DNA of 64,000 nt from contig CM038220.1 in NCBI GenBank assembly GCA_021442155.1, positions 80,066,897 to 80,130,896 of the forward strand, written 5' to 3'. The notes under the pieces were generated by a model, which was not told the DNA's origin, made no database searches, and was given only the letters and a program-made list of their open reading frames with translations. A program made the position numbers and the translations under genes. Positions 36,901 through 49,630 of the stretch are shown here, piece by piece. Origin of the DNA: Cymbidium sinense (lineage: Eukaryota > Streptophyta > Magnoliopsida > Asparagales > Orchidaceae). Numbering within the stretch: position 1 is the stretch's first letter; every line of letters begins with the position of its first letter.

Positions 36901-37947
36901 GATCTTGAGATTGCAATGATTCAGTCATACATTTCTTTAGCAAAGTAAGCATCATAACTCTCCGAATCTTTGAGAGCCTATATCAAACTTTTTCAAAGAT
37001 CTTTTGATATTAAGAGAGCCTCATACACACTTAATTATGCAGGGATCTTTCTCAGATATTATAGAATATTATAATACATCTTTTTGCTTGATTTAGACTT
37101 TATTTTAGGATTTTTGGGAATGATATCTTCATTGACTTCAATTTGTTTGCTTTTGTCTTTATTTGAGCCCATTCTTTGATGATGGTGGTAAGACTTTACC
37201 ACTTTTCAATTGAATTTAAATCACCTTGTCTTGCTCAGATTCTTCTGAAGAAGTAGTTTCTTCAAATTCACTTTTTATTCTGGAGGATTGACCAAAAGAG
37301 TTAAACTCACTTTCCGACTTCATACATTCCATATGTGATGTTGTTGATGAGTCTGACTCTTCTCCATCTGCAAAACATAAATCTTCATCTAAACTTTTGT
37401 CCTTTGTTGAGTCATTAGACAAATTTCGGATGTTAACTCCTCAGGCTCTTCTTTCTTTTTTGAGAAGAATTTTGATGGGTTGGTCGGGTCTGTCTAACTG
37501 CCATTGTCATTTTGGAGTAACTGATGCTACAGAATATCTGACATCACATAAATGAATTGACATGTCTCTATTGGGCAAGATTCATGAATATCTTCTTTAT
37601 CCAATTCAACAATATGGAGTTTAGGCATATAATTTGCAAGCCTAAATGATTGCCTTGTCGACTGGTGATACTCCTCTAAGTTATTAATAATCTTTTTAAG
37701 TAATAGTTCTCTTCTTGATATTCTTTTTCTTAGCTGACTTCTTTGACTTATGAGGCCTACATTTAGCAGAATGCTCCTCCTGTTGTGATAAAGTAGTCTT
37801 ATCAAAATACTGCTGAGAAGCTAAAGTGCTTGGTTTAGGCATTTCTTTTAAGTCCAATATTGGTTCAAGTGGTGATTTTTACTTAACACTAGGGACATCT
37901 TTTAGCTGCTTCAACATTTTCACAGTCTTCTCAAAGGCTACTATTTC
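36901..37947 (-). pseudogene. gag-protease spacer of element C
   Basis: Two open pieces lie on the minus strand. The first, 37,216-37,422, is acidic and Ser-rich ('SLDEDLCFADGEESDSSTTS'). The second, 37,527-37,805, is basic in its first part and contains 'KRISRRELLLKKIINNLEEY'. Neither has a recognisable catalytic domain. Position and composition resemble the acidic Ser-rich spacer between Gag and protease in A and B. They are probably parts of a former Gag-Pro polyprotein. Confidence 0.5.
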
Positions 37948-38230
37948 TTATTCTTCAATCTGAATTGATTCTTTTTTCTTTTTACCTTTAATGGATGATA
38001 CGAAAGAGGATGTAATCATCCTTGTAGACTCACTTTTTGGGTTGACTAGAACACTATAGGATAATGTAATTTCACCTCGTTGATACTTTCTTTCTAGCCA
38101 ATCTTTGAAGACATAACAATCTTCAATAAGATGGCTGATCACCCAATGATAGGGAAAGAAATTTGGATTATTGACTTGATCAACTTCTTTAGGCCTTTTA
38201 CTTCCTGGTAATTGTAGACCATCTTTAATA
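37948..38230 (-). pseudogene. gag: gag zinc-knuckle-like segment of element C
   Basis: On the minus strand: 'KRPKEVDQVNNPNFFPYHW', then 'VISHLIEDCYVFKDWLERKY'. This is the same Y-H-x4-H-x4-C-x-x-F-K-D-W-L-E signature as in A (6,595-6,680) and B (56,628-56,690). The Cys expected before the first His is Phe, as in A. The open part is 37,948-38,142. In a working Gag this region would bind RNA. Confidence 0.75.
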
Positions 38231-38599
38231 GCTTGTCAAAATAATTTAACCATGCTGTCCCTCATAAAGGAATATTCTTTATTTGTCTTTTTCTTAAGAG
38301 ATGGTTGCACTCACTTATCATCTCTTGTTGCTTACTTTGGACACTCTCCACCACCTAAAAAAGTCTGAGGTTTATCATTGCCTCCCAATACCAATTTTGG
38401 CCATGGATTAGAATGAACAAGCTTCTTTCCCTTATCATCATTATATATTGGTTGTTTTCCTTTATCTACATTATAGTGTTCTCATTTTTCACCACTTGAA
38501 CTATAGGAAGCGGAATGAGTTTTATTTCTTCTTGAGTTGGAAAGCTTATTTTTCTTTGATTTATTTGTATAGATTTCAGACATAGGGTGATTTAACTTT

Positions 38600-39120
38600 T
38601 CAAATTTTTCCACCCTATCCAGCAAGTCCTGGAATGCTATAATTGATGCCATTCATAAAAAAGGTGCCATTTTATCACCCATATTGCCCATTAACAATTG
38701 GATCGGATGTTCTTCCTTCAATTATTATTCACATTTCATGCTTAAGTTACACCAACGAGTTATGAATTTTGTCACTAACTCATCTTTTCTCTATTTTAGC
38801 AAGGCAAGGTTAGCGATTGTTATTTTCTCAGTTGTACTAGCGAACCTTTTCATGGACATTGTCTTTAGCTCAGCAAAAGTTTTATGCTGAATCATTTGGC
38901 AATTCTACATATCACTTAAAAGTAGTTGAGGTCAGACTGCTGATGAATTGGCAGAAAAGTAGTGCATCATTTTCTCCTATGTTATCACAAGTAGCCTTGA
39001 ATTGGGCTAGATGTTGCTTTGGATTACAATGTCTACTACAAATAATAAACTTTGGTATTGAGTAACCTTTCAGGTATGACACTTGATCAAATTAAGATGG
39101 GTAAGGGTGACCTTTACTCA
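38600..39120 (-). pseudogene. gag: gag capsid-like domain of element C
   Basis: Minus-strand frames give 'FDQVSYLKGYSIPKF', 'QHLAQFKATCDNIGENDALL', 'FCQFISSLTSTTF', 'YVELPNDSA' and 'KFITRWCNLSMKCE', colinear with the capsid domains of A and B ('QHIAHFRAIYCNTGG', 'DALLFCLFISSLASIAFD'). There are several stops and at least one frameshift near 38,880. The region after 'FITRWCNLSMKCE' keeps the Trp codon that is TGA in both A and B. Confidence 0.8.
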
Positions 39121-41160
39121 TCAGCTTTTTAGCCTGCTCTGAAGCTATAATTACCTTTATATTTATATTAATTATTATTATTAGTTGAGTAGTTATTACT
39201 ATTCCCAGTGTATTGGCCACAGTCTGAATCTTTAGTTGAAAATCTAAATGTTAACCTCACTTCTCTCTTAAGGTGTAGCATGTACTACAGGAGCTTGAGG
39301 TATCAGAGTGACAGGTGGTATAGAGGTTGTATTATTAACTACCTGTTGATTAATAGATGAAATATGTGCTACATTTAATGTGATATTCTTCTCCAAAATA
39401 CCCATCATGATATTCATTTTTCCATCATGTCATTCATCTTGGCACCAAGCTATGAAATTTGCTTATCTTTGGCTTCCATTTGATGTTGCATTTGCCTTTT
39501 CTCTCTAGCCAGTGCCACTACGTCAATCAAAATGGGCTCTTCTTCTTCCTCTATTTCTTTTGTTGTTCCCCTCTCTGCTCATCTTTAGGGGAAGAACTTA
39601 ACTATCCTTCTTCTTGTTCATTTACAGGGATAATTATTGCTAGGGCTGAACGACGACACTGATTGTAAAAGCATGTACCAGGTTGAATTTTTCCTAGTTC
39701 AACCATATAAATAGCTTCAACTCCCATGACTTCCTTTTCATTTTGATCTTCTTCTTCTTCCTGTTCAGCAGAGATTGAAGATCCATCTTCTACTCTCTTT
39801 TGTGATGAATCTCCTTCATAAGCATTGAATTCAGGTTTACGCTAACTGGATTCTTGTTGTTGATGATGCTGAACATAAAGTTCATCTATATGTCTCATCA
39901 AATAAACAACTTCTACTTTCGTAGTGTTCGGTTCACCGTCTTCTTCTTGCACATGAATTTTTGATTGATGTTTCCAATGGATCTTTGGTTCTTTATATGG
40001 AACAAACATTTCTTCCATTGGGGCCCTACGATCATAGTCAACTTTCTCCCACGATGGTGAATCTGGTTAATGATAGGATCCCTTAGAGGATTCCCAGGGT
40101 GTCGATCATCATATCTTTTATCAGTAATATCCCTTCTTTTAGGTATCCACTTATGATGAATTATTTTTGAGGTGGATTTCTAAATATGTACATTAGATGT
40201 CACACCTCTTTCTTTCTTTAGAATTTGATCACAGAGCCTTGTCCTCCATCTCTACTTATGCTTTTGCTGGAACCTTTTGGCAGTTGATTCTTAAACATGC
40301 GGTCCAAGTGTCATGCTTCGATGCTCACTGCGTGAAGCATACTTGGCTTCATGACTAGTTACCATAAGTGATTACAACCTTCTTGGTGGAATCTCAATAT
40401 CTTCAATCATCATAGGCCTCTAAAATTTTCTTTTCATAAGTCTCTGTCCTTGGCTACTTTATGGATGTTATGTATTCTAGTAGATAGTGTTTCAGGTTAT
40501 CTTCTCTATGGTGGTAGAGCTTGAAATTGTTGAGTCCAAAAAGAATACTTCACCTCACCAATAGAGCTATTCCTTTTTACCCATTTTAGATTATCAAAAT
40601 TGTTATGGATAGGAATACTCGCTTTTGGGTAAATATTGCTTATTCAGTGGGTTGTTTAAATGGGATCTGCTAAGCCCTCAGCTCAACATTTCTTCTTCTT
40701 CTTTGCCTTCTAATTAATTTTCTTCCTGATGAGGAAGCCTCAAAATCATGTCTTCCAAGTACAAAGGTTTCAATTGATGAGGAAATTTTACCATGAGATA
40801 TTAGAGATACAGTATGCCCAATGACAGTTCTCTTCATCATAGGGGCTTTAGATTGACCCAATCTTTCAAAAACTGAAGTTCTCTATTGGAAGAACTTCTT
40901 AACACCAGTTGGTTGCTGAATTGGTTGGCGAGCATGAGTAGAAGCTTCAATAAACTAAGGCCTTCTAGCATGACCTCGGATGAGTGCACCACAGGTGGGT
41001 ACTTTAGGAGTTACAGCTATAATAGCTGGGAAATCCATGCTACCAAATTGAATGGTAGCTCCAACATCTTCTATGTTGATGATGACATTAGCTAAGCAGA
41101 TGTTTGCACCACACCCTAGCTGAACAGTGAAAGGAGTGCTCTGTAGATCCATTCTACAAA
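39121..41160 (-). pseudogene. Upstream gag part or ORF1-like region of element C
   Basis: About 2 kb of degenerate minus-strand coding sequence ahead of the capsid domain. It includes a likely start at 41,152 (open to 40,955: 'MDLQSTPFTVQLGCGANI...'), a basic Arg-rich end of the open piece 40,670-40,861 ('RKLIRRQRRRRNVELRA'), an acidic stretch near 39,750 ('AEQEEEEDQNEKEV') and a Met/Asn-rich coil-like stretch near 39,420. Tat/Ogre elements often carry an extra ORF before gag, and this could be its relic; no known domain is visible. Confidence 0.5.
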
Positions 41161-41413
41161 AGTGAAAGATGGGGATTAGTAATTAGTAATTATTATTTCA
41201 CCCCATACTTTTAAAATGCAGAGGTACTATAGAACAAGATAATAGTGTAATAATAATATACTCTACATGATAATTCATTCGACATATAGTCTCATACACT
41301 AGTAATTTGAATTTATTACACATTTAAATCACTATTTTTTGTTTTGAATTTTCAAAAAACTTTTGGCTACTATAGCATATATATGATTAGCCAAAGCTGG
41401 AAAGAGAAACCTT

Positions 41414-41431
41414 TCCCTAGCGGAGTCACCA
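41414..41431 (-). promoter_or_regulatory. Primer-binding site of element C (tRNA-Arg), two mismatches
   Basis: The minus strand reads TGGTGACTCCGCTAGGGA. Against the complement of the plant tRNA-Arg(ACG) 3' end (TGGCGACTCCGCTGGGGA) it has two transitions, C-to-T in a CpG and G-to-A. It lies six bases after the presumed LTR terminus CCCACA (41,438 on +). It would prime minus-strand cDNA synthesis. Confidence 0.85.
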
Positions 41432-41437
41432 GAAATA

Positions 41438-43579
41438 TGTGGGCTCCAAAAATTTTCCATCAACCTCTCGATGAAAAGGGTTTAGAATGATTTATGTCAG
41501 TGAAATTTTTAGAAGGAAGATAGAATAGTAGATAAGACACCACCCAGAGATTTTGTCCTCATTTTTGTGAGGTCTTTAGATCTGCTTCGAGGTTTCTTAT
41601 AGGCATAAGAACCTATAATTAATTACCCCTCCCATTACTAAGAGAGAACTTTCGATTGAGGTTAGTCATTAGATTGCTAAATGTGTAGCATATAGTAGCA
41701 GCCTGTGGATTTTAAAATTTGGGATTTAGAATTTATGAAATTCACCATTATTTAACTTAAAGTATATGATTGGTGGAATAATGATGTGCCCAATCTAAAT
41801 CCCATAGTTCTGTCATCCTGGGCTATAGTGGTCCCTAGTCTACTTAGTCAGAGGAGGTAGTCGACCTAACCTGACCGAAGGATCCCTATCAGCAGCCATG
41901 GGTTACGTCCTCCAAGTAGTCCTTGTAGACCTGAGGTGGTGTTTATCTACGGAACATATGGGCTACAGTCATGACTATAATATAATAGTGTTATTTGGCA
42001 GGAACCACCTGATTAGAAGCCTCTGATCATAACTACATCATATGTAGAGCATACTGGCCAAACTACACGGACAGAGGACACGGGCCACATCCTTACTGGC
42101 ATGAGATTATTTAAGTTTGAATATTATGATTTATTTGACTTGACATTAGCTCCTTTGTGAGTTAGAGTTTTCTTAATCTATCATCCCCAATAAACGATGG
42201 TGGATGGGTGGATGAATTATTTGCTTTAAATATTTAAATGATAAATTTGATTTAGCTTAGATGTTTACTTAGTTGAAATTTAGTTTTATGATGAATTAGT
42301 TTAGGGCTTAAGTATCGTTTGATGATAATATTCCCTCCAGTTGAGATTTTCAATCAACGCAGCCATCATCGGGGAAGACCTTGTCAACTCTGCTATTTTG
42401 TTAGCAGAGCATCAGGTCTACAACTTGCATTTATAAATTTGAATTTGAGATACAATAATTTAAAAATATGAATAATAATAATCCCCTCTGATTGTAATCT
42501 CTATTCAACACAACCATCATTGGGGTAGTTAATTGCTTGAATTGAATATATTTAAGAACTTTAGATCATGTCAACTCTATTTAGCTCCTAATAGAGGATT
42601 AGATCTGCAGATTAAAGCTCGTGACTGTACTACATGATTTTATAATTGAATATCTTTTGTATTTTAGCAATTATATTTATATTTTGAAAATATAATGATT
42701 AATTCTTTCAAATATTTGTATTTTGAAATATAATTATAAATTTACAATGTATTCTCAAATACAAAATAAATTTTAAATTTATTTATTTTTAACCTGCGCG
42801 ACATCCTCATACACTTGAATCCAAACATTCAACATTGTGTCAGGGCCCACGTGAGTATTTAATAATTTAGATAATTTTATATCTAAATCAAGAGATTAAT
42901 TTCATATTTTCATTTAATTCTAACTTAGCCCGCGCAGCCTTTTCAGACATTAAAATTTGTACTTTAAATCTCCATGTCCATGCACATGCAAGTATTTATG
43001 GCTTAGATAATTTCATCTAATTAATAAAATCATTAACTTCGAAAATCATAATTATAATAAAATTTCTTAATTTGTGGATTAAAAGAAGCTCCATAATCTT
43101 TGGAAAATTTAATTTAGTATCATCTTTTGTCTACTGTATGAAGACTTGCAGATCCGATGGCGTAGTGTATCACAGAATTATGTTTATATTTGTACTTAAA
43201 ATGTTGTATCTTTACTTACATTTTATTTATTCATAGAATTTATAAACTTCAATGGTTGGCTTATGCTCATTATTGGCCTATTAGATCTTTGCAGATTCAA
43301 CATTCAAATTTGATATTCACTTATACAAGCTACTATACTTCCTTTAAGCATGCATATTTGAATTCAAGCTTCTTTTGAATACAAGTCGATTATTCAGTAA
43401 GAAGTCTCGATCATGCTTGCTAATAGACTATTTAGTTATAGTAAAGACATCTTATAAATTTTGTTTGATTTTCACTTCAGTTTGAAAATAACACTCATTA
43501 AATACTATGTGCTTTAATTTCGTGTCCATTTAGTTCCTTCCAGAATTCATTTTAAAGTAGACATTGCAATATAAGAAGG
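41438..43579 (-). mobile_element. 5' LTR region of element C (outer boundary not resolved)
   Basis: Noncoding, AT-rich, ending (minus strand) in CCCACA just before the PBS. Inside are two degenerate copies of a unit with 'caatcaacgcagccatcat' (42,350) and 'ttcaacacaaccatcattgg' (42,507), each followed by a 'gtcaactctatt...agatctgcag'-like segment, and two copies of a 'gcgcgacatcctcat' or 'cgcgcagccttttca' phrase (42,797 and 42,930). It has no similarity to the 7.7-kb LTRs. It is cut at 43,579 by the start of the B LTR, so the true LTR start may lie at a point inside this region or beyond B. The + open frame at 43,190-43,378 has no domain. Confidence 0.6.
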
Positions 43580-44599
43580 TGTTGACCTCATTTTTAGAAT
43601 GAGCTCTCAACCCCTCCGTAGACATAGGACTCCTCTTAGACACTAAGATTTTCTTAGTCTTAAGAGCCTTCTAGTGATTAGGTGAACACTCAACCTAACC
43701 CTAGATACTTAGAAGAGATAGACATAGGAATATGTCATGCCTTAGGGGTGTTAGAAAATTTGTTTACCCTATAGCTTGAACCAAATCCTCACTTCCTTCT
43801 TTCAAGTTAAACTCCAAATTCAAATCAACTCCAAACTCATATCAACTTCAACTCCAAATCAAACCTTGAACTAATTCCAATAGATTTTCTCAAATCATGA
43901 ATCAATTCCAAATGATTGAAATTCAAATCAAAATCAAAAATATTTTCTAAGTCTCTTTGATTCTCATCTTATGGTCTTAGCTCAAATCAAATCCAAATCA
44001 ATTCAAGCTCAAGAAAATTTCTCATAACCCATTTATATTCTCATTTATATTCACAAATATAAATGAAATATAAATCCAAATAACCAAAACTAAATCAAAA
44101 ACTCAAATCCAAATTCCAAAAATCTTTCTTATGCCCTTTGATTCCCTCTTATGAACTTAGCTCAAATCAAATCCAAATCAATTCAAATTAAAGAAATTTT
44201 CTCACAACCCATTTATATTATCATTTATATTCACAAATATAAATGAAATATAAATTCAAATACCCAAAACCAAATTCAAAACTCAAACTCAAATTCAACC
44301 AAAATTCAATCTAAACCTTTGAAGTCAAATTCTTGAACTTAGCCAAATCAAACTCAAATCAAGCCAAACCCTTGATTTTTCTTCAAGATTCAATCAATCT
44401 TTTAATCATGAATCCAAATATAAACATAAAATTCAATCTTCAAACCAAAACTAAATTCTAAAATCAAACCCAAGTCAAACTCATGTTCACCTTTTGAACT
44501 TGAAATTGTCAAATGAATCAAAACCCATTTGACTTCAAATCTCTTGCAAATGGATTTATATTTCAATCATAAGTCCATATGTGAGTTCAACCAAACTTG

Positions 44600-45470
44600 A
44601 ATCAAGCCTCGATCAAGCCAATTGACTCGCTTAAGCTCACTTGACCAAAAGTGACCTAAAGTATCCCTTATGAGCCAAATTTTAATCCTAACCAAATTAG
44701 ATTGAACTAAGCCCATCTAAGCCTTACATTGTGAGCAACAATCATCATGAGATGATCAATCACTAAAATTAGGTCAAACCAAGTCAAACCTAAGGGTTGA
44801 CCAAGTCAACACTTAGCCAAAATAAAACCTAAACAAGCCAAAATTTGTCATATGCCAAATTGATTGAAACCATTGATCAAAACTAATTCATAATCAATGT
44901 TTGAACTTGACCAAGTCATCATTTGAGCCTAAACTAGCCCAATTGGCCACTTGACCCAAGTTGACCCAACTTGACCTAAAAAATCAAAATGTGTCAAAAC
45001 TTGATTTAAGCCAAATCAATTGCAACCAATGGGTCAAATTCATTCTAAACCACTTTTTGAACTTGACCAAAGCCTCAATTGACCAACTAGAGCCAACCTA
45101 GCCTAATTGACCATGAACCCAACTTGACCTAAAAGGTCAAATTGAGCCAAAATCAAATTAAACCAAAATTGATTGAAACCAAAGCTTGCAAAATATTTCA
45201 AATGACCAACCAAACCTAAACCAACCCATGACCTAACCCAATTAGGTCAAATGGGTCAAATTGGTCAACTTGACTCATTTGACCTAAATGAAATCAAATG
45301 TACAAAATCCAAATATAAACCAAATTGAGCCAAACCAATGATGCCAACACATTTAAAATGGTCATATGAACTTGACCCAACCCTTGGTTTGACCCAATTT
45401 GACCAATTGGTCAACTTGACCCCAGTTGACCCAGTTTTACTTAAATGGGTCAAAATGAGCCAAATCATAT
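44600..45470 (+). promoter_or_regulatory. TTGACC-rich (W-box-like) array in LTR of B
   Basis: I count 18 TTGAC[CT] motifs on the + strand between about 44,620 and 45,435, plus about eight GGTCAA on the same strand. TTGAC[CT] is the W-box core bound by WRKY transcription factors. The same zone is present in L1 (16,200-17,450), L3 (24,900-25,560) and L4 (reverse, 32,000-33,000). It may act as a stress-responsive enhancer of the element; it may also be only a simple-repeat expansion of 'caattgacc'-type sequence. Confidence 0.4.
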
Positions 45471-48400
45471 CAAATCAACTCCAAATTCCTTGAAATTTGG
45501 ACCAACCTAATTTTAAACTATTCTAAATCTACCCAAAGTGAAATCAAAGCCAAATGACCATTTTACCCCTACATCAAGGGAAAACCTATAGCCAAATTCC
45601 ACTCAGAATTTGGTCATATTCTTTTCGTGGCCACTTGACACCCTCTTAGTGGACACTAGTGAACATGGTGCACATGACCCAATGGGTTTGGGTCAGCCTA
45701 ACCTAACCCAAGGCCAAAACTGACTACCCACTTAGAGATCTCCATATGGAATCACTCCCACACTCATTCTTGCACATGGGCAACACCTCCACTACTCTTT
45801 CATGCCAAAACTGAACCATGTGCAACCTAAAATAACCTAACAAATCCATTGCATCTATTCAATTGATCCAAAATAGAAGGGAGAAGCTCAGTCATCCCAT
45901 CCTTCTAGGGGGAGATAAACTCCCCCTAATTTTACTTCATTCTCATGCTCTTGCATTCGATTGAGTGATAGGAAGCCAGAGAAAGCATTCCCAAATCTCT
46001 CCAAGCTCCTTCAACCCAATTTGATTTCTCCATTTTTGGTTTCTTCAAAATCACAAATAGGGGAGGTAGAAATAGTTTCAACTCATCCAATACTCAAATT
46101 CAGCTCAATTCTTCCCTCAAGCACCTGGAGGGAACCCTATCGTGCTCACTCAAACCTTCATCCATGTGTTCAAGCCGCAGGAAGAGGTGTCTAGACTAAA
46201 GCTGCAAGCCTAGGAGGAGAAGTTTGGTCAATTGAGTAATCCACTTCATCTCGAAGCTTGAAACCTTCAACAGGGCTTTGTCTCCACTGGACGAAGCTAC
46301 CTCGATGGTTGGGAGCGTCGGTGATAGCCTCTGGGGAGGTATGCCTTCAAACCGGGCCTAGAATAGGAAGTGTTTGGTTCTTTGTGAAAAAAACTTTCAC
46401 CCCATTGCAAATTGAATTTTGTATGTCTTGCTCCTTGCATGATGATGGTGTGGGTTAAGTTTGAGCTCAATCAGGCTCGAATCATGTCCGAAAGAGTGGA
46501 CGAATTCCCTCTCCCATAGGCAAGTTCAGTGACGGATCATGGACCTTCCATCCGCACATTTTGGATGGATGGTCAAAATCAAGTCGCATAGGATCCTCTG
46601 ATTTATCCTATTAGAATATTTAATCTCGACCATCCGATCTTGATCAAGCGGGGAAAGCATAACAGTTAACTATGCAACGATGTAGTAACTTAAATAGCGG
46701 AATCCACTGCCACGCGGAAAGTCTGCCACCGCTGGTCCACGTGGCACCGATGGGATTAACTATATAATTAGCCTATTTAATTAGATTTTAATCACTGAAA
46801 CCTCAAAAATGCATAACTAATTGTAAAAAAATAAAAAAAACAAAATAAAATGCATTATGGAGATAATTCAAAGGGGAATAATCTAAAATTAAATTTAATT
46901 GATTTTGAACAGTCATAGTTTCTAGATTTGGGTTTTATTGGAAATATAATTATGTGAATTACTCTCTAATTATCCCATTGATTAATTCCAAACTTCTCGT
47001 GTGCATTTAGTTGGATGACTCTGTCTCCCCTAATGTTTTTGGGATTTATTAATGTTTTAATTAGGATAATTGCTTGGTTGATTCCTAATTACTCTCTTAA
47101 TCAATTAAATGATTAATTGACCTTTAAAATATTGATGAATCCATTAATTAAGTTTGCTAATTATCTTAGAACAGTGAATAGACTTAGGGAATGAGATTAG
47201 GAGTTCTTTCTCATATATTTTTTCCTAATTTTATTTCATTTGGATAAGAATTTAATTAAGGTGCAAATTAATTAAATAGTTTAATCACTTTATGAAATGG
47301 CTTAATTAACCAAAGTTTTAAAATCAAATCAATCCAAAACCTAATCACTTCCTTCTTGGGTAGATGATTAGGTGTTCAATAACCTAAGTAGCTTAAGGAA
47401 ATCATATCTAACCCATATGTGTGGGAAGGGTTATAAAAGTACTTAAATTAAACACTTTAACTTAATTAATCATTAATTGTGAGCCAAATGCATTAAGCCC
47501 CTTTCTTTCTTAGGTACATTATTGATTTAAATTCCTCGTGATTTTATGTCATACATTGGCTCATAATTATTTGGTTAAATATGTTAAAGCGGTGTAGACA
47601 AAGGATAATTAATGAACTTAATCTACACCTTAACCTAACCAAAGCATAAAATTAGTCTAATCACCCTAAAAATTAAACTAAAAAATACACACATGGGGGA
47701 ATCGGTTAGGTCCAGCAAACCTTTTTATATTTTCTAAATTCAAATCAAGCTCAAAACAAAACTAAAATTTCTTTAAACCAACTTTGATTAATTTTAAATA
47801 TTCTTATTCCATAAGATTGTCTTTAGGAATTAATTAGAGTGAATAAAATTACATGCTTGCATCACTTTATTTTTTTCCTAGCATGCTAAATGTGTATGTC
47901 ATATGAAAATCATGCATTCATGTCTTTTAAAAATAAAATTAAAATGAAATACTTCCTTTATGTCAAATTGCATGTTTTGGCTAAAGTAGGAATATGAATG
48001 GCTATTATCACTACTAAATCTAAAACTATTTTCAAAACTTATAAGTCAAACATTATAAATGAAAAGTATGCTATCTATAAGTACTTATGAGTTTGTATGT
48101 GAATAGCATAAAATGTGTTATGTGATTTTCCCTCTCTTTCTTAACATAGGATTGTATAAGATTTGTAAAGTGTATAGTCCATTTGAAAAGGACATAACAC
48201 TTACTTAAATCCATTTCAATACACTCCTATGTCATGACTTAAGAAGGAACTCTACATCACACATATAAAATAACAACCAAATCAAACAAACAAACATAAA
48301 CTTTTTGTGTGATTCTGTTTCCATGTATTTATTTTTGTACATGCACATGTATTTAAGAAAAGTGGTATATTAGTTTGGACAACCCTGGGGTTGCGAGTCT

Positions 48401-49232
48401 TCATGTAGCCCTAAGTAGGTCTTATAGCTTACACCCTAGATGTTAACAATGGTGTCATACTCACTTATATCTTTTATACTTGTAAATGTGCATATAAAAA
48501 ATGGATAAAAGAATCACTCTCTTCTACTTAATCAAATCATGCATACATGAAACATTCCAAATTTTCCTTAAGCAACCTCTCTTAGCATTCATCATTAAGG
48601 TGTGCTAAACACTTGCATTGCATGTATATATATACTTAGGATTCTTCCATATGCATATTACACATGTTGAAAAGAAATAAAGTGTTGTGTGTTTTGTGAT
48701 AGTAATTCACTTTATTTAATCTTAAAATGCTTTTCTTTTTGAATAGGTTTGTTTAGGGAAAATCTAAACTTAAGATTAATTAAAACACATAATAAAATAT
48801 TCACTAAACAAAAAGTCATTAATGAATCTACCTTAGAGGTTACTTAAGGTGGGGGGTGGTTGGAAAAGAGAAGTTCTCTTTCCTTTTCCTCTCTTTACAA
48901 CTTAGTCATTAAATAGGTCCATGCAAACCAAACAAAATTATCAAATAAAATTAACCCAAATCAACTAAAAAAACTTAAATGAAATCACCTTCCAAGTTGA
49001 ACATTTTCATACTTAGAAAATATAAACCTAAAAGCCTAACTAGACATACCACACAAACCTTAAATGGCACACACATTAGCCTAAGTCACCACTTCTAGTT
49101 CTATGTTAGGGCGGTGCATAGTTTGATATTTTTCTTTTGTTTTATGATGTAAGATTTTAATCTGGATGTTAAGATGTATGTGAGTAGACTGAATGATAGG
49201 ACGATCTTAGTCTAATCATTATCTTCTATAGG

Positions 49233-49310
49233 GGATTATGCTTAATGGGCGCTGTAATAAAATTATAACTACTTTTAGTGTGCAAGTTGCTTATACCCCT
49301 AAGCATAATC
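49233..49310 (+). other. Conserved long stem-loop in LTR of B
   Basis: Arms GGATTATGCTTAATGGG and CCCCTAAGCATAATC around a loop with 'gtgcaagttgctta'. Same position in the LTR as in A and L3. Confidence 0.65.
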
Positions 49311-49574
49311 TAATATGTCAGGTGGACTTGGTTGCCCATGTGTGGGGTGCTAAGTCCAATTTATGCATATACATGCTTGGGATTGTGTGGTTTGTTTAGC
49401 TAGTCTCTATTTTGCAAGTTTTAGTTCGATTTACTTTTCCCTTTTTCAAGTAATTTTATAATTAGGATTTTGGAATGATTGTTATGGGGGATTAAGATGA
49501 ACATTGGTCATAAGATTACATCTTATGTATCATGTGAAGCCTTTGGAGCATCCATAATCCAATCATCCAAAAGT

Positions 49575-49630
49575 AAGAACCAAAAGAAGGAAGAAGAAAG
49601 AAGAAAGAAGAAAGAAGAAAAGAAGAATGA
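49575..49630 (+). repeat. GA-rich microsatellite in LTR of B
   Basis: A purine run of 'gaagaaa' units, matching a similar run at 3,428-3,476 in A. In L3 the same place (29,945-29,985) is only moderately purine-rich, so the run expanded in the A/B subfamily. Confidence 0.7.

Larger units (their letters stand above)
34112..41437 (-). mobile_element. Internal region of element C (second Tat-like family), truncated in RNase H
   Basis: On the minus strand the order is PBS (41,414-41,431), leader, N-terminal frame, gag, spacer, protease, spacer, RT and part of RNase H. At 34,112 the RNase H frame stops at '...LLLQFDITY' and the LTR of D begins, so D inserted into C. Integrase, aRNH, 3' UTR and 3' LTR of C are not in the window. 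Its gag and RT are clearly related to A and B, but its LTR is different in sequence, so it belongs to another family of the same lineage. The base at 34,112-34,116 (gtatg) should be one half of D's target duplication; the other half is lost. Confidence 0.85.

Noticed and set aside
35215..39662. Several + strand open frames inside element C (35,215; 35,483; 38,684; 38,859; 39,459)
   Set aside because: They are the opposite strand of minus-strand gag and pol relics whose motifs are clear.
45961..46458. Two + strand frames of 66-77 residues in the GC-richer part of the B LTR
   Set aside because: Not conserved as frames in L1 or L3; probably chance frames in the promoter-like zone.
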